NCBI GenBank assembly: GCA_009692765.1 | Contig: SHYQ01000005.1 | Location: forward strand, 1 to 44,219 | DNA: 44,219 nucleotides | Direction: 5' to 3' | From: Dehalococcoidia bacterium | GTDB lineage: Bacteria > Chloroflexota > Dehalococcoidia > UBA2979 | Shown here: in pieces, positions 1 through 7,656 of the stretch | Layout of the letters: each line of letters starts with the position of its first letter | How positions within the stretch are numbered: the stretch's first letter is position 1 | Notes under the pieces: generated by a model | Database searches by the model: none | What the model was told of the DNA's origin: nothing | What the model saw: only the letters and a program-made list of their open reading frames with translations | Program-made: the position numbers and the translations under genes

Positions 1-135
1 TACCGCCTCGTGGTGGTGAAGGACGGCTGCGACGACGCCGACGAGGAGGTGCACCGCGTCCTGACCGAGAAGCTCTTCCCGCGCCAGACGACGGTTGTCA
101 CCGCAGCGGAGTTCGTCGCAGCAGCGCGCGGCTGA
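1..135 (+). CDS. C-terminal fragment of an isochorismatase-like cysteine hydrolase (cut by window edge)
   Basis: Frame 1 is open from the first base to a TGA at 133-135 and gives the last 44 residues of a protein that starts outside the window. The segment reads as a buried beta strand (RLVVVKDGC), an acidic loop, a helix (EVHRVLTEKLFPR) and a final strand and helix (TVVTAAEFVAAA). This is the pattern of the C-terminus of isochorismatase-fold cysteine hydrolases, where the acidic stretch is followed by a helix with a conserved H and a PR turn. The catalytic Asp, Lys and Cys lie upstream of the window, so the substrate cannot be judged. The next gene starts 24 bases downstream on the same strand, so the two may be co-transcribed. 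The family call rests on a short tail only. Confidence 0.55.
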   Translation, partial: YRLVVVKDGCDDADEEVHRVLTEKLFPRQTTVVTAAEFVAAARG

Positions 136-159
136 TCGAGGGGAAGGCGCTGTCAGACC

Positions 160-828
160 ATGGCACAGGTGCGGCAGGTATATGCGGCCGACCGAGTGAC
201 GGTCGAGATCGTGCCGAGCCTCGGGCGGCTGTCGAACAACGCCTACCTGATCGCGCCGCGGGGCGGCGGTGGGGTGACGATCATCGACGCCCCGGAGGGG
301 GCCGAGGCCATCGTCGAGGCGCTTGCCGGACGGCCGGTGGAGCGCATCTTCGTCACGCATTCGCATCGCGACCATTGGGACGGTTTCGACGTGCTCCGCG
401 CGCATACCGGCGCCCCTATCTTCGCCGGCGCCGGGGAGACGAACCTCGACGCCTCGCGCCACATCCTGCCGCTGGGGGACGGGGCGACCCTCGATATCGG
501 TGGCGGCGCACTGCATGCCATTCACACCCCTGGCCACACGCCGGGCTCGACCTGTCTCTACTTCGCCTCTTCGGAGGGGAGCGGCGCACTCTTCACGGGC
601 GACACGCTCTTCCCTGGTGGCCCGGGAGCGACGCACGACCACGCCGCGTTCGAGCGCATCGTTGAGTCGATCACCTCCAAGCTGCATACACTGCCCGGCG
701 AGACGCTGGTCTTCCCGGGCCACGGCGACGCTACGACCATCGCGCGCGCGATCGATGAGTACCGCGTCTTCGCCGGCAAGCCGCACCCCGCAGACCTCGC
801 CGGAGACGTGCTGTGGCTGGAGTCGTGA
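160..828 (+). CDS. Metallo-beta-lactamase-fold hydrolase (glyoxalase II-like)
   Basis: A 222-residue single-domain metallo-beta-lactamase-fold protein. The metal ligands are all visible: the HxHxDH motif at 67-72 (HSHRDH), His126 in HTPGHTPGS, Asp148 in FTGDTLFPGG and His188 in VFPGHGD. This set is that of the small hydroxyacylglutathione hydrolase-like branch that uses two metals and hydrolyses thioesters or similar bonds, but members have many substrates and nothing here fixes one. There is no signal peptide, so it should be cytosolic. The ATG is preceded by a GAGGGGAAGG purine run about 14 bases upstream, slightly far but the best site. It follows the cut hydrolase by 24 bases and precedes the FmdB gene by 120 bases. 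Confidence 0.85.
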   Translation: MAQVRQVYAADRVTVEIVPSLGRLSNNAYLIAPRGGGGVTIIDAPEGAEAIVEALAGRPVERIFVTHSHRDHWDGFDVLRAHTGAPIFAGAGETNLDASRHILPLGDGATLDIGGGALHAIHTPGHTPGSTCLYFASSEGSGALFTGDTLFPGGPGATHDHAAFERIVESITSKLHTLPGETLVFPGHGDATTIARAIDEYRVFAGKPHPADLAGDVLWLES

Positions 829-948
829 TGCATAGACGCGGCGTCGGACACCGTTCTCGCCGCGCGCGGACGTCGTCAACAACTTCGACCAGGCGTGCCT
901 TGAACGAATGCGGTACGCACGTCGATCAGCAGGTAGAACGGAGCACAC

Positions 949-1098
949 GTGCCGATCTATGAGTACCGCTGCCGCAAGTGTGGCGCAGAGTTCGAGTTGA
1001 AGCGGCCCGTCGCCGAGTTCGATGCGCCCGCCCGTTGTCCGACCTGCCGTTCGCGGGCGACGACGCGTAAACTGTCGGCGTTCACGGTCGGGCGATGA
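949..1098 (+). CDS. FmdB-family zinc-ribbon protein, ended by a possibly premature in-frame UGA
   Basis: The GTG start is preceded by an ACGGAG ribosome site six bases upstream. The 49 residues begin MPIYEYRCRKCG, the hallmark of the FmdB/CxxC_CXXC_SSSS family of small putative regulatory zinc ribbons, and carry two CxxC knuckles (CRKC at 8-11, CPTC at about 30-33). Translation stops at TGA 1096-1098, but the same frame continues with no other stop to TAA 1177-1179 and encodes an acidic glycine-rich tail ending GGAGLGADDWGDDF. Such Gly/Asp tails are usual in this family, so the original gene probably ran 949-1179 and acquired a nonsense codon after the second knuckle. The zinc-binding core would still be made. 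The cellular role of the family is not well established. Confidence 0.8.
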   Translation: MPIYEYRCRKCGAEFELKRPVAEFDAPARCPTCRSRATTRKLSAFTVGR

Positions 1099-1199
1099 AT
1101 TGCCGCTCCCAATGCTGCCGGGGAGGTATCAAGCGGGGGCGCGGGACTCGGGGCTGACGACTGGGGCGATGACTTCTAACTGACTGGGCCTATGCGGCT

Positions 1200-1233
1200 G
1201 GTGACCCCTCGGGGTGTGCGCACCGGGGTCACC
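1200..1233 (+). terminator. Stem-loop 20 bases after the full-length FmdB stop
   Basis: A perfect 9-bp stem (GGTGACCCC 1200-1208 with GGGGTCACC 1225-1233) encloses a 16-base loop that can itself form a small GGTG/CACC hairpin. It lies 21 bases after the TAA at 1177-1179, a sensible place for transcript ending. No T-run follows, so factor-independent termination is not certain. Apart from this and the promoter candidates near 1372-1417, I see nothing recognisable in the 1180-1501 gap; the open frame across it has no coding look. Confidence 0.45.
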
Positions 1234-1371
1234 TGTCTCGCCACGACGACCGAATAGTGTCTGATGCCGGGGACAGCGATTACGACAGCTTCCGTTTCAC
1301 CTTTCCGACGATGCCCTGCGCCTTCCCTAGCCTGACGACATCGCGCGCATGCTACGCGCGCGCTCCGCCGA

Positions 1372-1417
1372 TTGTACCGCTGCGTGGTGTACTGCTACAT
1401 AACGCTGAGGCTATACT
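1372..1417 (+). promoter_or_regulatory. Candidate promoter(s) upstream of argF
   Basis: Two overlapping sigma-70-like arrangements sit in an AT-richer patch before argF. One is TTGTAC (1372-1377), an 18-base spacer, then TACATA (1396-1401). The other is a strong TATACT (1412-1417) with no good -35 at 17 bases. Either would give an 80 to 100-base leader for argF. I see no clear ARG-box operator. Confidence 0.4.
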
Positions 1418-1501
1418 AAACGTTCGCGGAGTTCACGATTCGGCTGCCTGCCGCCGATTCGAGGCATCCGCGCCACCGGTACCCCAGACCCGGAGCCTGA
1501 T

Positions 1502-2416
1502 GTGTTGGGCCGCGACTTCACCTCCGTCCTCGATCTTTCCCCTGCCGAACTGTCGGGGCTGCTCGACCTCGCGCTCGGGATGAAGCGCGACGGCGCCAGC
1601 CCGGTGCTCGCCGGGCAGACGCTCGCGCTCGTCTTCGAGAAGCCGTCGCTGCGCACGCGCACCTCGTTCGAGATGGCGATGCACCGCCTCGGCGGCCGCG
1701 CGCTGTACCTGTCGGATCACGAGGCGCTGATCAGGGAGCGTGAGCCGGTGAAGGACGTCGCGCGCGTGCTCTCGCGCATGGTGCAGGGGATCGCTGCGCG
1801 CACCTACGACCAGGCCACGATCGAGGAGCTGGCGCGCTACGCCTCGGTGCCGGTGGTCAACGCGCTCTCGGACGATGAGCACCCGTGCCAGGCGCTGGCC
1901 GACCTGCTGACGCTGCGCGAGCGCTTCGGTGCGCTGCGCGGGCTGCGAGTCGCCTACATCGGCGACGGCAACAACGTGGCGCGGTCGCTGGCGTACGCGT
2001 GCGTGCTGGCCGGGATCGACCTGGTGATCGCCGCGCCCGCCGGGTACGAGTTGCCGCCCGACACCATCGCCCGTGCCGGCGCGCTGGAGGGGCACGGGAC
2101 GGTGACGCAGGTGCGCGATCCCTTCGCGGCGGTGGCGGACGTGGCGGCGGTGTACACCGACGTGTGGGCTTCGATGGGCTTCGAGCACGAGGCGGCCCAG
2201 CGCGCCGAGGACTTCACGGGCTACCAGGTGAACATGGAACTGCTGGCGGCCGCTCCGGCGGACGCGCTGGTGATGCACGACCTCCCCGCGCACCGCGGCG
2301 AGGAGATCAGCGACGCGGCGATCGAGTCGCCGCGCTCGGTGGTCTTCGAGCAGGCCGAGAACCGCATGCACGCCCAGCAGGCGGTGCTCGCCAGTATCCT
2401 CGGAGGCGCCCGCTGA
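1502..2416 (+). CDS. argF: Ornithine carbamoyltransferase
   Basis: This 304-residue enzyme transfers the carbamoyl group from carbamoyl phosphate to ornithine to make citrulline in arginine synthesis. The carbamoyl-phosphate site is visible as SLRTR (49-53) and HPCQ (127-130), and the ornithine side as DVWASMG (220-226). The usual HCLP motif, whose Cys contacts ornithine, reads HDLP here (259-262), with the following AHRGEE normal. The length and C-terminal ENRMHAQQAVL helix are typical, so it is an OTCase rather than an aspartate carbamoyltransferase, although the Cys to Asp change could alter substrate preference. GTG 1502 is chosen because family homology starts at once; no strong ribosome site precedes it. 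No other arginine gene is near. Confidence 0.88.
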   Translation: MLGRDFTSVLDLSPAELSGLLDLALGMKRDGASPVLAGQTLALVFEKPSLRTRTSFEMAMHRLGGRALYLSDHEALIREREPVKDVARVLSRMVQGIAARTYDQATIEELARYASVPVVNALSDDEHPCQALADLLTLRERFGALRGLRVAYIGDGNNVARSLAYACVLAGIDLVIAAPAGYELPPDTIARAGALEGHGTVTQVRDPFAAVADVAAVYTDVWASMGFEHEAAQRAEDFTGYQVNMELLAAAPADALVMHDLPAHRGEEISDAAIESPRSVVFEQAENRMHAQQAVLASILGGAR

Positions 2417-2468
2417 CCGGAGCGCGAACCGGATCGGGGCGCTGACGCGGCGTTCGAGGTAATGCAAG

Positions 2469-3290
2469 ATGCCCGAGATTCCGGCGGTCCTGCGCGATGT
2501 GGTGGTGCGCTTCGGCATCTCGGCGGCCGTCGATATCCTGATCGTCTCCGGCTCCATCTACTGGCTGCTGCTGCTGGTGCGCGGCACGGCGGCGATGACG
2601 GTGCTGCGCGGCGTGGGGCTCGTGCTGTTCGGGGCGCTGGTGCTGAGTCAGGTCTTCGACCTGCGCATGATCAACTGGATCGTCCGCAACTCCGTGACCG
2701 GCCTGCTCGTCGGCATGGTGATCATCTTCCAGCCCGAACTGCGGCGCGCGCTCGAGCGGCTTGGGCGCACCGGCCTGCGCTCCGTGCTGCGCCGGCGCGA
2801 GCACGAGGGCTCGATCAGCATCGTCGTGCGCGCGGCGATGCTGATGGCGCGCGAGCGCACGGGCGCGCTGATCGTGCTGGAGCGCGAAACCGGGCTGCAG
2901 GACGTGATCGAGACGGGGATCCGGCTGGACGCCGGCCTGTCCGTCGAACTGCTGCAGAGCCTGTTCATCGAACGCTCGCCAATGCACGACGGCGCGGCCA
3001 TCGTGCGCGTCGATCGGGTGGTGGCGGCCGGGTGCACGCTGCCGCTGTCCGAGGCGCCGCTGCCCGCGGAGTACGGGATGCGCCATCGCTCTGCGGTCGG
3101 GCTGACGGAGCGCACGGACGCGGTGGTGATCGTCTGCTCCGAGGAACGCGGCGACGTCTCGCTGTGCTCGAACGGCCGGATGGTGCCCGACCTCGATGAG
3201 GCGCGCCTGCTGCGGCAGCTGCACCGGCTGTTCGACATCGAGTTCGTCGCGCGGGACACGGCCGCGGCGGGCCAGCGGCGCGCTTCGTGA
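2469..3290 (+). CDS. cdaA: Membrane-bound diadenylate cyclase CdaA
   Basis: A 273-residue protein with three N-terminal hydrophobic segments (about 15-37, 43-62 and 76-88) followed by a DisA_N/DAC domain. The catalytic DGA motif is at 174-176 (MHDGAAIV) and the RHR motif at 205-207 (RHRSAVGL). This architecture is that of CdaA (DacA/YbbP), which condenses two ATP into cyclic di-AMP at the membrane. The ATG at 2469 has a GAGGT site nine bases upstream; an out-of-frame ATG at 2462 is ignored. The next gene, ten bases downstream, is the YbbR-domain partner that regulates CdaA in many bacteria, and this pairing strongly supports the call. Confidence 0.93.
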   Translation: MPEIPAVLRDVVVRFGISAAVDILIVSGSIYWLLLLVRGTAAMTVLRGVGLVLFGALVLSQVFDLRMINWIVRNSVTGLLVGMVIIFQPELRRALERLGRTGLRSVLRRREHEGSISIVVRAAMLMARERTGALIVLERETGLQDVIETGIRLDAGLSVELLQSLFIERSPMHDGAAIVRVDRVVAAGCTLPLSEAPLPAEYGMRHRSAVGLTERTDAVVIVCSEERGDVSLCSNGRMVPDLDEARLLRQLHRLFDIEFVARDTAAAGQRRAS

Positions 3291-3300
3291 CGATCTCCCG

Positions 3301-4578
3301 ATGACGATGTCAGGGCCGCGTCGCGGCGGCGGGCGCAGCGAGGCGCTTGAACTCGCCGTCGAGGTCTATCGGCGCGTGCGGGGGGTGGTGCGGCGGACGC
3401 CGGGTCTGCTCGCGCTGTCGCTGGTCCTCGGCGTCTCGCTGTGGGTGTTTGTCGCGGACACGGAGAACCCCACGCTGGTCGACGCGTTCCCCGCGCCGAT
3501 TCCCGTGGAGGCGGTCAACGTCGGCGAGTCGCTGGCCGTCGCGAGCCAGTTGCCGACGATCACCGTGCGCGTCGCCGCCGCCTCGGATCGCTGGCAGCGA
3601 TTGAGCGCCGCCAACTTCCGCGCGTTCGTCGATCTGAACGGCTTCGGCGCGCGCTCGCAGGATGTCCCGCTGCAGGTGGAGGTGGTGGACGCGAGCGGCG
3701 TGCGCGTGGTCGATACCAGCCCCCGCGTGATCACGGTGAACCTGGAGAACCAGCTCACGAACAGGGTGCCGGTCACTACGCGCGCCGCCGGGCAACTGCC
3801 GATCGGTTACGAGCTCGCTTCGATGGCGGCGCTGACCAGCACCGTCACCGTGCGCGGCCCCGAGTCGCTGGTGGCGCTGGTCTCCGAGGCGGTCGCGGAG
3901 ATCAACGTGACCGGGCTGACGGCGGGTGTGGAGCCCGGCGTGAAGCTGAAGCCGGTCGGCGCAGGGGGCGGCGAGATCCGCGGCGTGCGCATCGAACCCG
4001 CCAACGTGAAGGTGGGCGTGCAGGTGATCCAGAGCACGATCATTCGGACGGTGCCGCTGACGGTGGACGTGACCGGGGTACCCGATACCGGGTATCGCGT
4101 CTCCTCGGTGGCGACGTCGCCCTCGACGATCCAGATCCAGGGAGCGGTGCAGGCGCTGCAGGCGATCGATCGCATCGCGCTGCCCGCGATCGAGGTAGCG
4201 GGTGCACGTGCGGACATCGCGCGGTCGCTGGCGATCCCGATGCCGCCGGGCGTCACCACGCTGGGAGCCTCGCGCGCCACGGTCACGATCACGGTCGCGC
4301 AGGTCGGCGGCGCCCAGCGCACGAGCTTCGGCGTGCACGCGATCAACGTGCCGCCCGGGCTGACCGCGCGGCTCGTAACCCCGACCATCGAGGTCGTGTT
4401 GAACGGCCCGATCCCGGCCCTCAACGCGCTGCTGCCGGACGACGTGCGCGTCGTCGTGGACGTGGGCGGGCGCGGGCGCGGGACGTACACCCTGCCCATC
4501 CGCGTGCAGCCGCCGGAGGGGATCACGGTCGGTTTCGTGCAGGCGACGGCCGTCGAGGTTACGATCACCTCACCATGA
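3301..4578 (+). CDS. cdaR: YbbR-domain protein CdaR, partner of CdaA
   Basis: About 425 residues: a short basic cytosolic N-terminus, one membrane segment at about 34-52 (LLALSLVLGVSLWVFV), then an extracytoplasmic region of several repeated beta-rich YbbR domains of about 80 residues, each with a TVRV- or VTV-type strand pattern. CdaR proteins sit outside the membrane and modulate the diadenylate cyclase CdaA, which is encoded immediately upstream. The start at 3301 gives a short N-terminus before the anchor; ATG 3307 is an alternative. The stop overlaps the start of der in an ATGA, so translation is probably coupled. In Firmicutes glmM often follows cdaR; here the GTPase gene der does. Confidence 0.9.
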   Translation: MTMSGPRRGGGRSEALELAVEVYRRVRGVVRRTPGLLALSLVLGVSLWVFVADTENPTLVDAFPAPIPVEAVNVGESLAVASQLPTITVRVAAASDRWQRLSAANFRAFVDLNGFGARSQDVPLQVEVVDASGVRVVDTSPRVITVNLENQLTNRVPVTTRAAGQLPIGYELASMAALTSTVTVRGPESLVALVSEAVAEINVTGLTAGVEPGVKLKPVGAGGGEIRGVRIEPANVKVGVQVIQSTIIRTVPLTVDVTGVPDTGYRVSSVATSPSTIQIQGAVQALQAIDRIALPAIEVAGARADIARSLAIPMPPGVTTLGASRATVTITVAQVGGAQRTSFGVHAINVPPGLTARLVTPTIEVVLNGPIPALNALLPDDVRVVVDVGGRGRGTYTLPIRVQPPEGITVGFVQATAVEVTITSP

Positions 4579-5930
4579 CATCATCAGACTTCCCCTCCTC
4601 CGCTCCGCTCCTGGCCATCGTGGGGCGGCCCAACGTCGGGAAGTCCGCGCTCTTCAACCGGCTGACCTCGGCGAACCGCGCGCTGGTGGAGGACCTCCCG
4701 GGCACCACGCGCGACCGCATCTACGGCGCGTTCGACTGGAATGGCAAGCAGGTCCGCGTGGTGGACACGGGCGGCCTGGGCGACGGTCAGGGCGATCCGT
4801 TCGGCCCGGCGATCCGGCGCGGCGTGGAGCACGCCCTGAGCGAGGCGCAGGCGGTGCTGTTCGTCGTGGACGCCGCGGCGGGGCCGACTGCGGCCGACTA
4901 CGAGATCGCGGAGATGCTGCGGCGCGCGAACCAGCCGGTGCTGCTGGTGGCGAACAAGACGGACACGCGCGCCGGGCAGCAGAACCTGCTGGAACTCTAC
5001 GCGCTGGGCCTCGGCGAGCCGTTCGCGGTCTCTGCGATCCACGGCAAGGGGATCGGCGATCTCATGGACGCGATCCTCGGCCTCGTCGAGGGGGCGGAGA
5101 TCCCCGAACCGGGCGCGGAACGCATCCGCGTCGCGATCATCGGCCGGCCGAACGTCGGCAAGTCGTCGCTGACGAACGCGATCCTCGGCCAGGACCGCGT
5201 CGTCGTGTCGGACGTGCCGGGGACGACGCGCGACCCGATCGATACGCCGTTCGAGTTCGAGGGGCATTCGATGGTGCTCATCGACACCGCGGGCATCCGG
5301 CGCAAGGGCAAGATCGAGCGAGGCGTGGAGCGCCACTCGGTGCAGCGCGCGGAGCAGGCGGCGGATCGCGCGGACGTGGTGCTGCTGATCATCGACCAGA
5401 CGGAGCCGCTGACGGCGCAGGACACGCACATCGCGGGGTACGCGCTGGAGCACGGCAAGGGGATCATCCTGGTCGTGAACAAGTGGGACCTGGCAGAGGA
5501 TCGGAGCCAGCGTCAGCAGTTCGCCGAGCAGATCGACGCGCAGTACCAGTTCATGGCGTGGGCGCCGATCCAGTTCACCTCCGCGGTCACGGGCGAGGGC
5601 ATCCGCGACCTCCTCGAACTGGTGGTGCACGTCGCGGAGGTGCGCCAGCAGCGCGTGCCCACGTCCGAGCTGAACCGCGCCGTGCATCGCGCGATGGCGG
5701 AGCACGGGCCGCCCACGGTGCGCAACCAGAAGTTGAAGGTGCTCTACGTGACCCAGGCGGCAGTGTCGCCGCCGACGTTCGTGTTCTTCGTGAACAACCC
5801 CGCGACCGTCCACTTCTCCTACGAGCGCTTCCTGGAGAATAGAATCCGCGCAGCATTCGGCTTCGAGGGTACGACGGTGCGGCTGGTCTTCCGGGGCCGC
5901 GCGGAGCACCAGATCGGGGTGCCGGCATGA
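4575..5930 (+). CDS. der: Ribosome-assembly GTPase Der (EngA)
   Basis: A 451-residue protein with two tandem GTPase domains and a C-terminal KH-like domain, the layout unique to Der, which acts in 50S subunit maturation. Domain 1 shows GRPNVGKS (17-24), DLPGTTRD, DTGG and NKTD (about 127-130). Domain 2 shows GRPNVGKS (about 190-197), DVPGTTRD, DTAGIRRKGKI and NKWD (about 302-305). The tail holds the usual LKVLYVTQ and FVNNP segments. The start at 4575 overlaps the cdaR stop in ATGA, and its own stop overlaps plsY the same way, so cdaA-cdaR-der-plsY looks like one transcription unit. Confidence 0.96.
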   Translation: MTSSDFPSSAPLLAIVGRPNVGKSALFNRLTSANRALVEDLPGTTRDRIYGAFDWNGKQVRVVDTGGLGDGQGDPFGPAIRRGVEHALSEAQAVLFVVDAAAGPTAADYEIAEMLRRANQPVLLVANKTDTRAGQQNLLELYALGLGEPFAVSAIHGKGIGDLMDAILGLVEGAEIPEPGAERIRVAIIGRPNVGKSSLTNAILGQDRVVVSDVPGTTRDPIDTPFEFEGHSMVLIDTAGIRRKGKIERGVERHSVQRAEQAADRADVVLLIIDQTEPLTAQDTHIAGYALEHGKGIILVVNKWDLAEDRSQRQQFAEQIDAQYQFMAWAPIQFTSAVTGEGIRDLLELVVHVAEVRQQRVPTSELNRAVHRAMAEHGPPTVRNQKLKVLYVTQAAVSPPTFVFFVNNPATVHFSYERFLENRIRAAFGFEGTTVRLVFRGRAEHQIGVPA

Positions 5931-6565
5931 GCGGATGGCTGGTGGTCGGCATCGGGGTAGCCGCCGGATACCTCTTCGGAGGGGTTCCCTTCGGGCTGAT
6001 CGTCGGTCGGCTGGCGGGCGTCGGCGATGTGCGCCGGCTCGGCTCCGGCAAGATCGGGTTCACGAACTCGCTGCGCAACATGGGCTGGAAGTGGGCGCTG
6101 CTGGTGGTGGTGGGCGACGTGACGAAGGGCACCGCCGCCGTGCTCATCGGCCGGCTGATTCTGCATGACCCGTGGGCGGCCGCGCTGGCCGGGGTCGCCG
6201 CGGTGCTGGGTCACATCTTCCCGGTGTACGCGGGCTTCCGCGGCGGCCGAGGGGTCGCGACAGCGTTCGGCGCGTTCCTCGGCGTGTCGTGGTCGGCGGC
6301 GCTGATCGTCGTCGCGTTCTCGATCGCCATCCTCGCGATCTTCCGTTACGCCTCGTTGATGTCGGTACTCGGCGTCTTCGTGGGATTCCTGTCGATTGTC
6401 GTGCTGGTCAGGATGGGGTGGTTGGAGGCGGAGTACCTGGCCTTCGCGCTGCTGACGCTGATCGCTGTGGAGATCAGTCACGTCGGCAACATTCGCCGCC
6501 TGCTTGCCGGCACCGAGCCGAAGCTCGGGCAGGGCGGCGGCCACCGTCCCAGCGGCGCGCACTAG
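5927..6565 (+). CDS. plsY: Acyl-phosphate:glycerol-3-phosphate acyltransferase PlsY
   Basis: A 212-residue integral membrane enzyme with about five hydrophobic segments. It acylates glycerol-3-phosphate with acyl phosphate, the first step of phospholipid synthesis. Family motifs are present: GSGKIGFTNSLRNMG in place of the usual GSGNxGATNxxR, then GHIFPVYAGFRGGRGVAT, and the C-terminal HVGNIRRLLAGTEPK. The Asn to Lys and Ala to Phe changes in the first motif are notable. The next gene is gpsA, which makes the glycerol-3-phosphate this enzyme uses; the adjacency is common and supports both calls. The hydrophilic glycine-rich C-terminus (QGGGHRPSGAH) is probably disordered. Confidence 0.93.
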   Translation: MSGWLVVGIGVAAGYLFGGVPFGLIVGRLAGVGDVRRLGSGKIGFTNSLRNMGWKWALLVVVGDVTKGTAAVLIGRLILHDPWAAALAGVAAVLGHIFPVYAGFRGGRGVATAFGAFLGVSWSAALIVVAFSIAILAIFRYASLMSVLGVFVGFLSIVVLVRMGWLEAEYLAFALLTLIAVEISHVGNIRRLLAGTEPKLGQGGGHRPSGAH

Positions 6566-6579
6566 GGCTCGTCGTACCG

Positions 6580-7575
6580 GTGCCCGATACGTTCCAACAG
6601 GCCGCCGTGGTCGGCGTGACCGCGTGGGGCACCACGCTGGCGGTGCACATCGCCCGCCGCGGACTGCCGGTGGTGCTCGTCGCCCGCTCCGAGGCCGAAG
6701 CGGAGGCGTTGCGAGCGGCTCGCCGCAGTCCGCGCCTGCCGGGCGTCGTCTTCCCGGACGGCCTGGTGGTGGACACCGCGCGGGGGGCGCTCGCGCACGC
6801 GGACCTCGTCTGTTTCGCCGTGCCCTCGCAGACGCTCGCGACGAACGCCGCGGCCGTGTCAGGCGTGCTGCGGCCCGACGCCACCGTGCTGAGCGCGACC
6901 AAGGGCATCGAGGGCGGGACCGGCCGGCGGATGTCCGAGATCCTCGCGGAGCTGCTGCCCGGCCACCCGCTCGCCGTCATCTCCGGCCCCAACCTGTCGC
7001 GCGAGGTGGTGGAGGGGCTCCCGGGCTCGACCGTGATCGCCACGCGCGACGCCTCGGTGGATGCGTTGCGCGGCGCGTTCCACTCGCGGGCGCTGCGCGT
7101 CTACACCAGCGATGACGTCGCGGGCGTCGAATTCGGCGGCGCGCTGAAGAACGTGATCGCGATTGCCGGGGGGATCGTGGACGGCTTCCACTTCGGGGAC
7201 AACGCGAAGGCCGCGCTGATCACGCGCGGGCTGGCGGAGATCACCCGCCTCGGCGTGGCGGGCGGGGCGGAGACGGTGACCTTCCTGGGGCTGGCGGGCA
7301 TCGGTGACCTCGTGGCCAGCGCGTACAGCCCGCTGGCCCGCAACCGGCGGCTGGGCGAGATGATCGCCGGCGGCGCCACTCTGGAGGAATCCCTGGCGCG
7401 GCTGGGCGAGACCGCCGAGGGGGCCACGACGATCCCCGCTGCGCTGCGCCTCGCCGCCCGTCTCGGCGTGGAGATGCCGATCACCGCCGCGCTCGACCGC
7501 GTGCTGTACCACGGCGCGCAGCCGCTGGAGGAAGTGCGCGCGCTGATGGAGCGCGAGCCCCGGTCCGAGCGCTAG
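6580..7575 (+). CDS. gpsA: Glycerol-3-phosphate dehydrogenase [NAD(P)+]
   Basis: A 331-residue soluble enzyme that reduces dihydroxyacetone phosphate to sn-glycerol-3-phosphate. The N-terminal Rossmann loop reads GVTAWGTTLA, so the second Gly of the usual GxGxWGTALA is Thr; I recall similar loops in Chloroflexota GpsA proteins. Other signatures are intact: ATKGIE, ISGPNLSREV, EFGGALKNVIAIAGG with the catalytic Lys, and GLAGIGDLVAS. GTG 6580 is chosen because it places the Rossmann strand about ten residues in; no strong ribosome site precedes it, and the gene lies 14 bases after plsY. A weak GC stem (7593-7609) follows the stop. Confidence 0.94.
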   Translation: MPDTFQQAAVVGVTAWGTTLAVHIARRGLPVVLVARSEAEAEALRAARRSPRLPGVVFPDGLVVDTARGALAHADLVCFAVPSQTLATNAAAVSGVLRPDATVLSATKGIEGGTGRRMSEILAELLPGHPLAVISGPNLSREVVEGLPGSTVIATRDASVDALRGAFHSRALRVYTSDDVAGVEFGGALKNVIAIAGGIVDGFHFGDNAKAALITRGLAEITRLGVAGGAETVTFLGLAGIGDLVASAYSPLARNRRLGEMIAGGATLEESLARLGETAEGATTIPAALRLAARLGVEMPITAALDRVLYHGAQPLEEVRALMEREPRSER

Positions 7576-7656
7576 ACACGCGCTGGGCGAGCACGGGGCC
7601 GCCCCCCGTTCGGACCAGCGGGGTTGCGCTGATAGGATTGTGCACGGAGAACGCCG

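Noticed and set aside
1257-1583. 108-codon open frame between the FmdB gene and argF
   Set aside because: It overlaps the argF start, covers the promoter candidates, has no ribosome site and no protein-like pattern.
1433-2557. Long leftward open frame of 374 codons across argF
   Set aside because: It is the antisense shadow of argF in GC-rich DNA. The translation is Arg/His/Gln-rich without any recognisable fold, while the plus strand gives a full OTCase.
7593-7609. GC stem ACGGGG/CCCCGT after gpsA as a terminator
   Set aside because: Only six bp with no T-run, and such short stems arise by chance in DNA of this composition; not listed as a feature.
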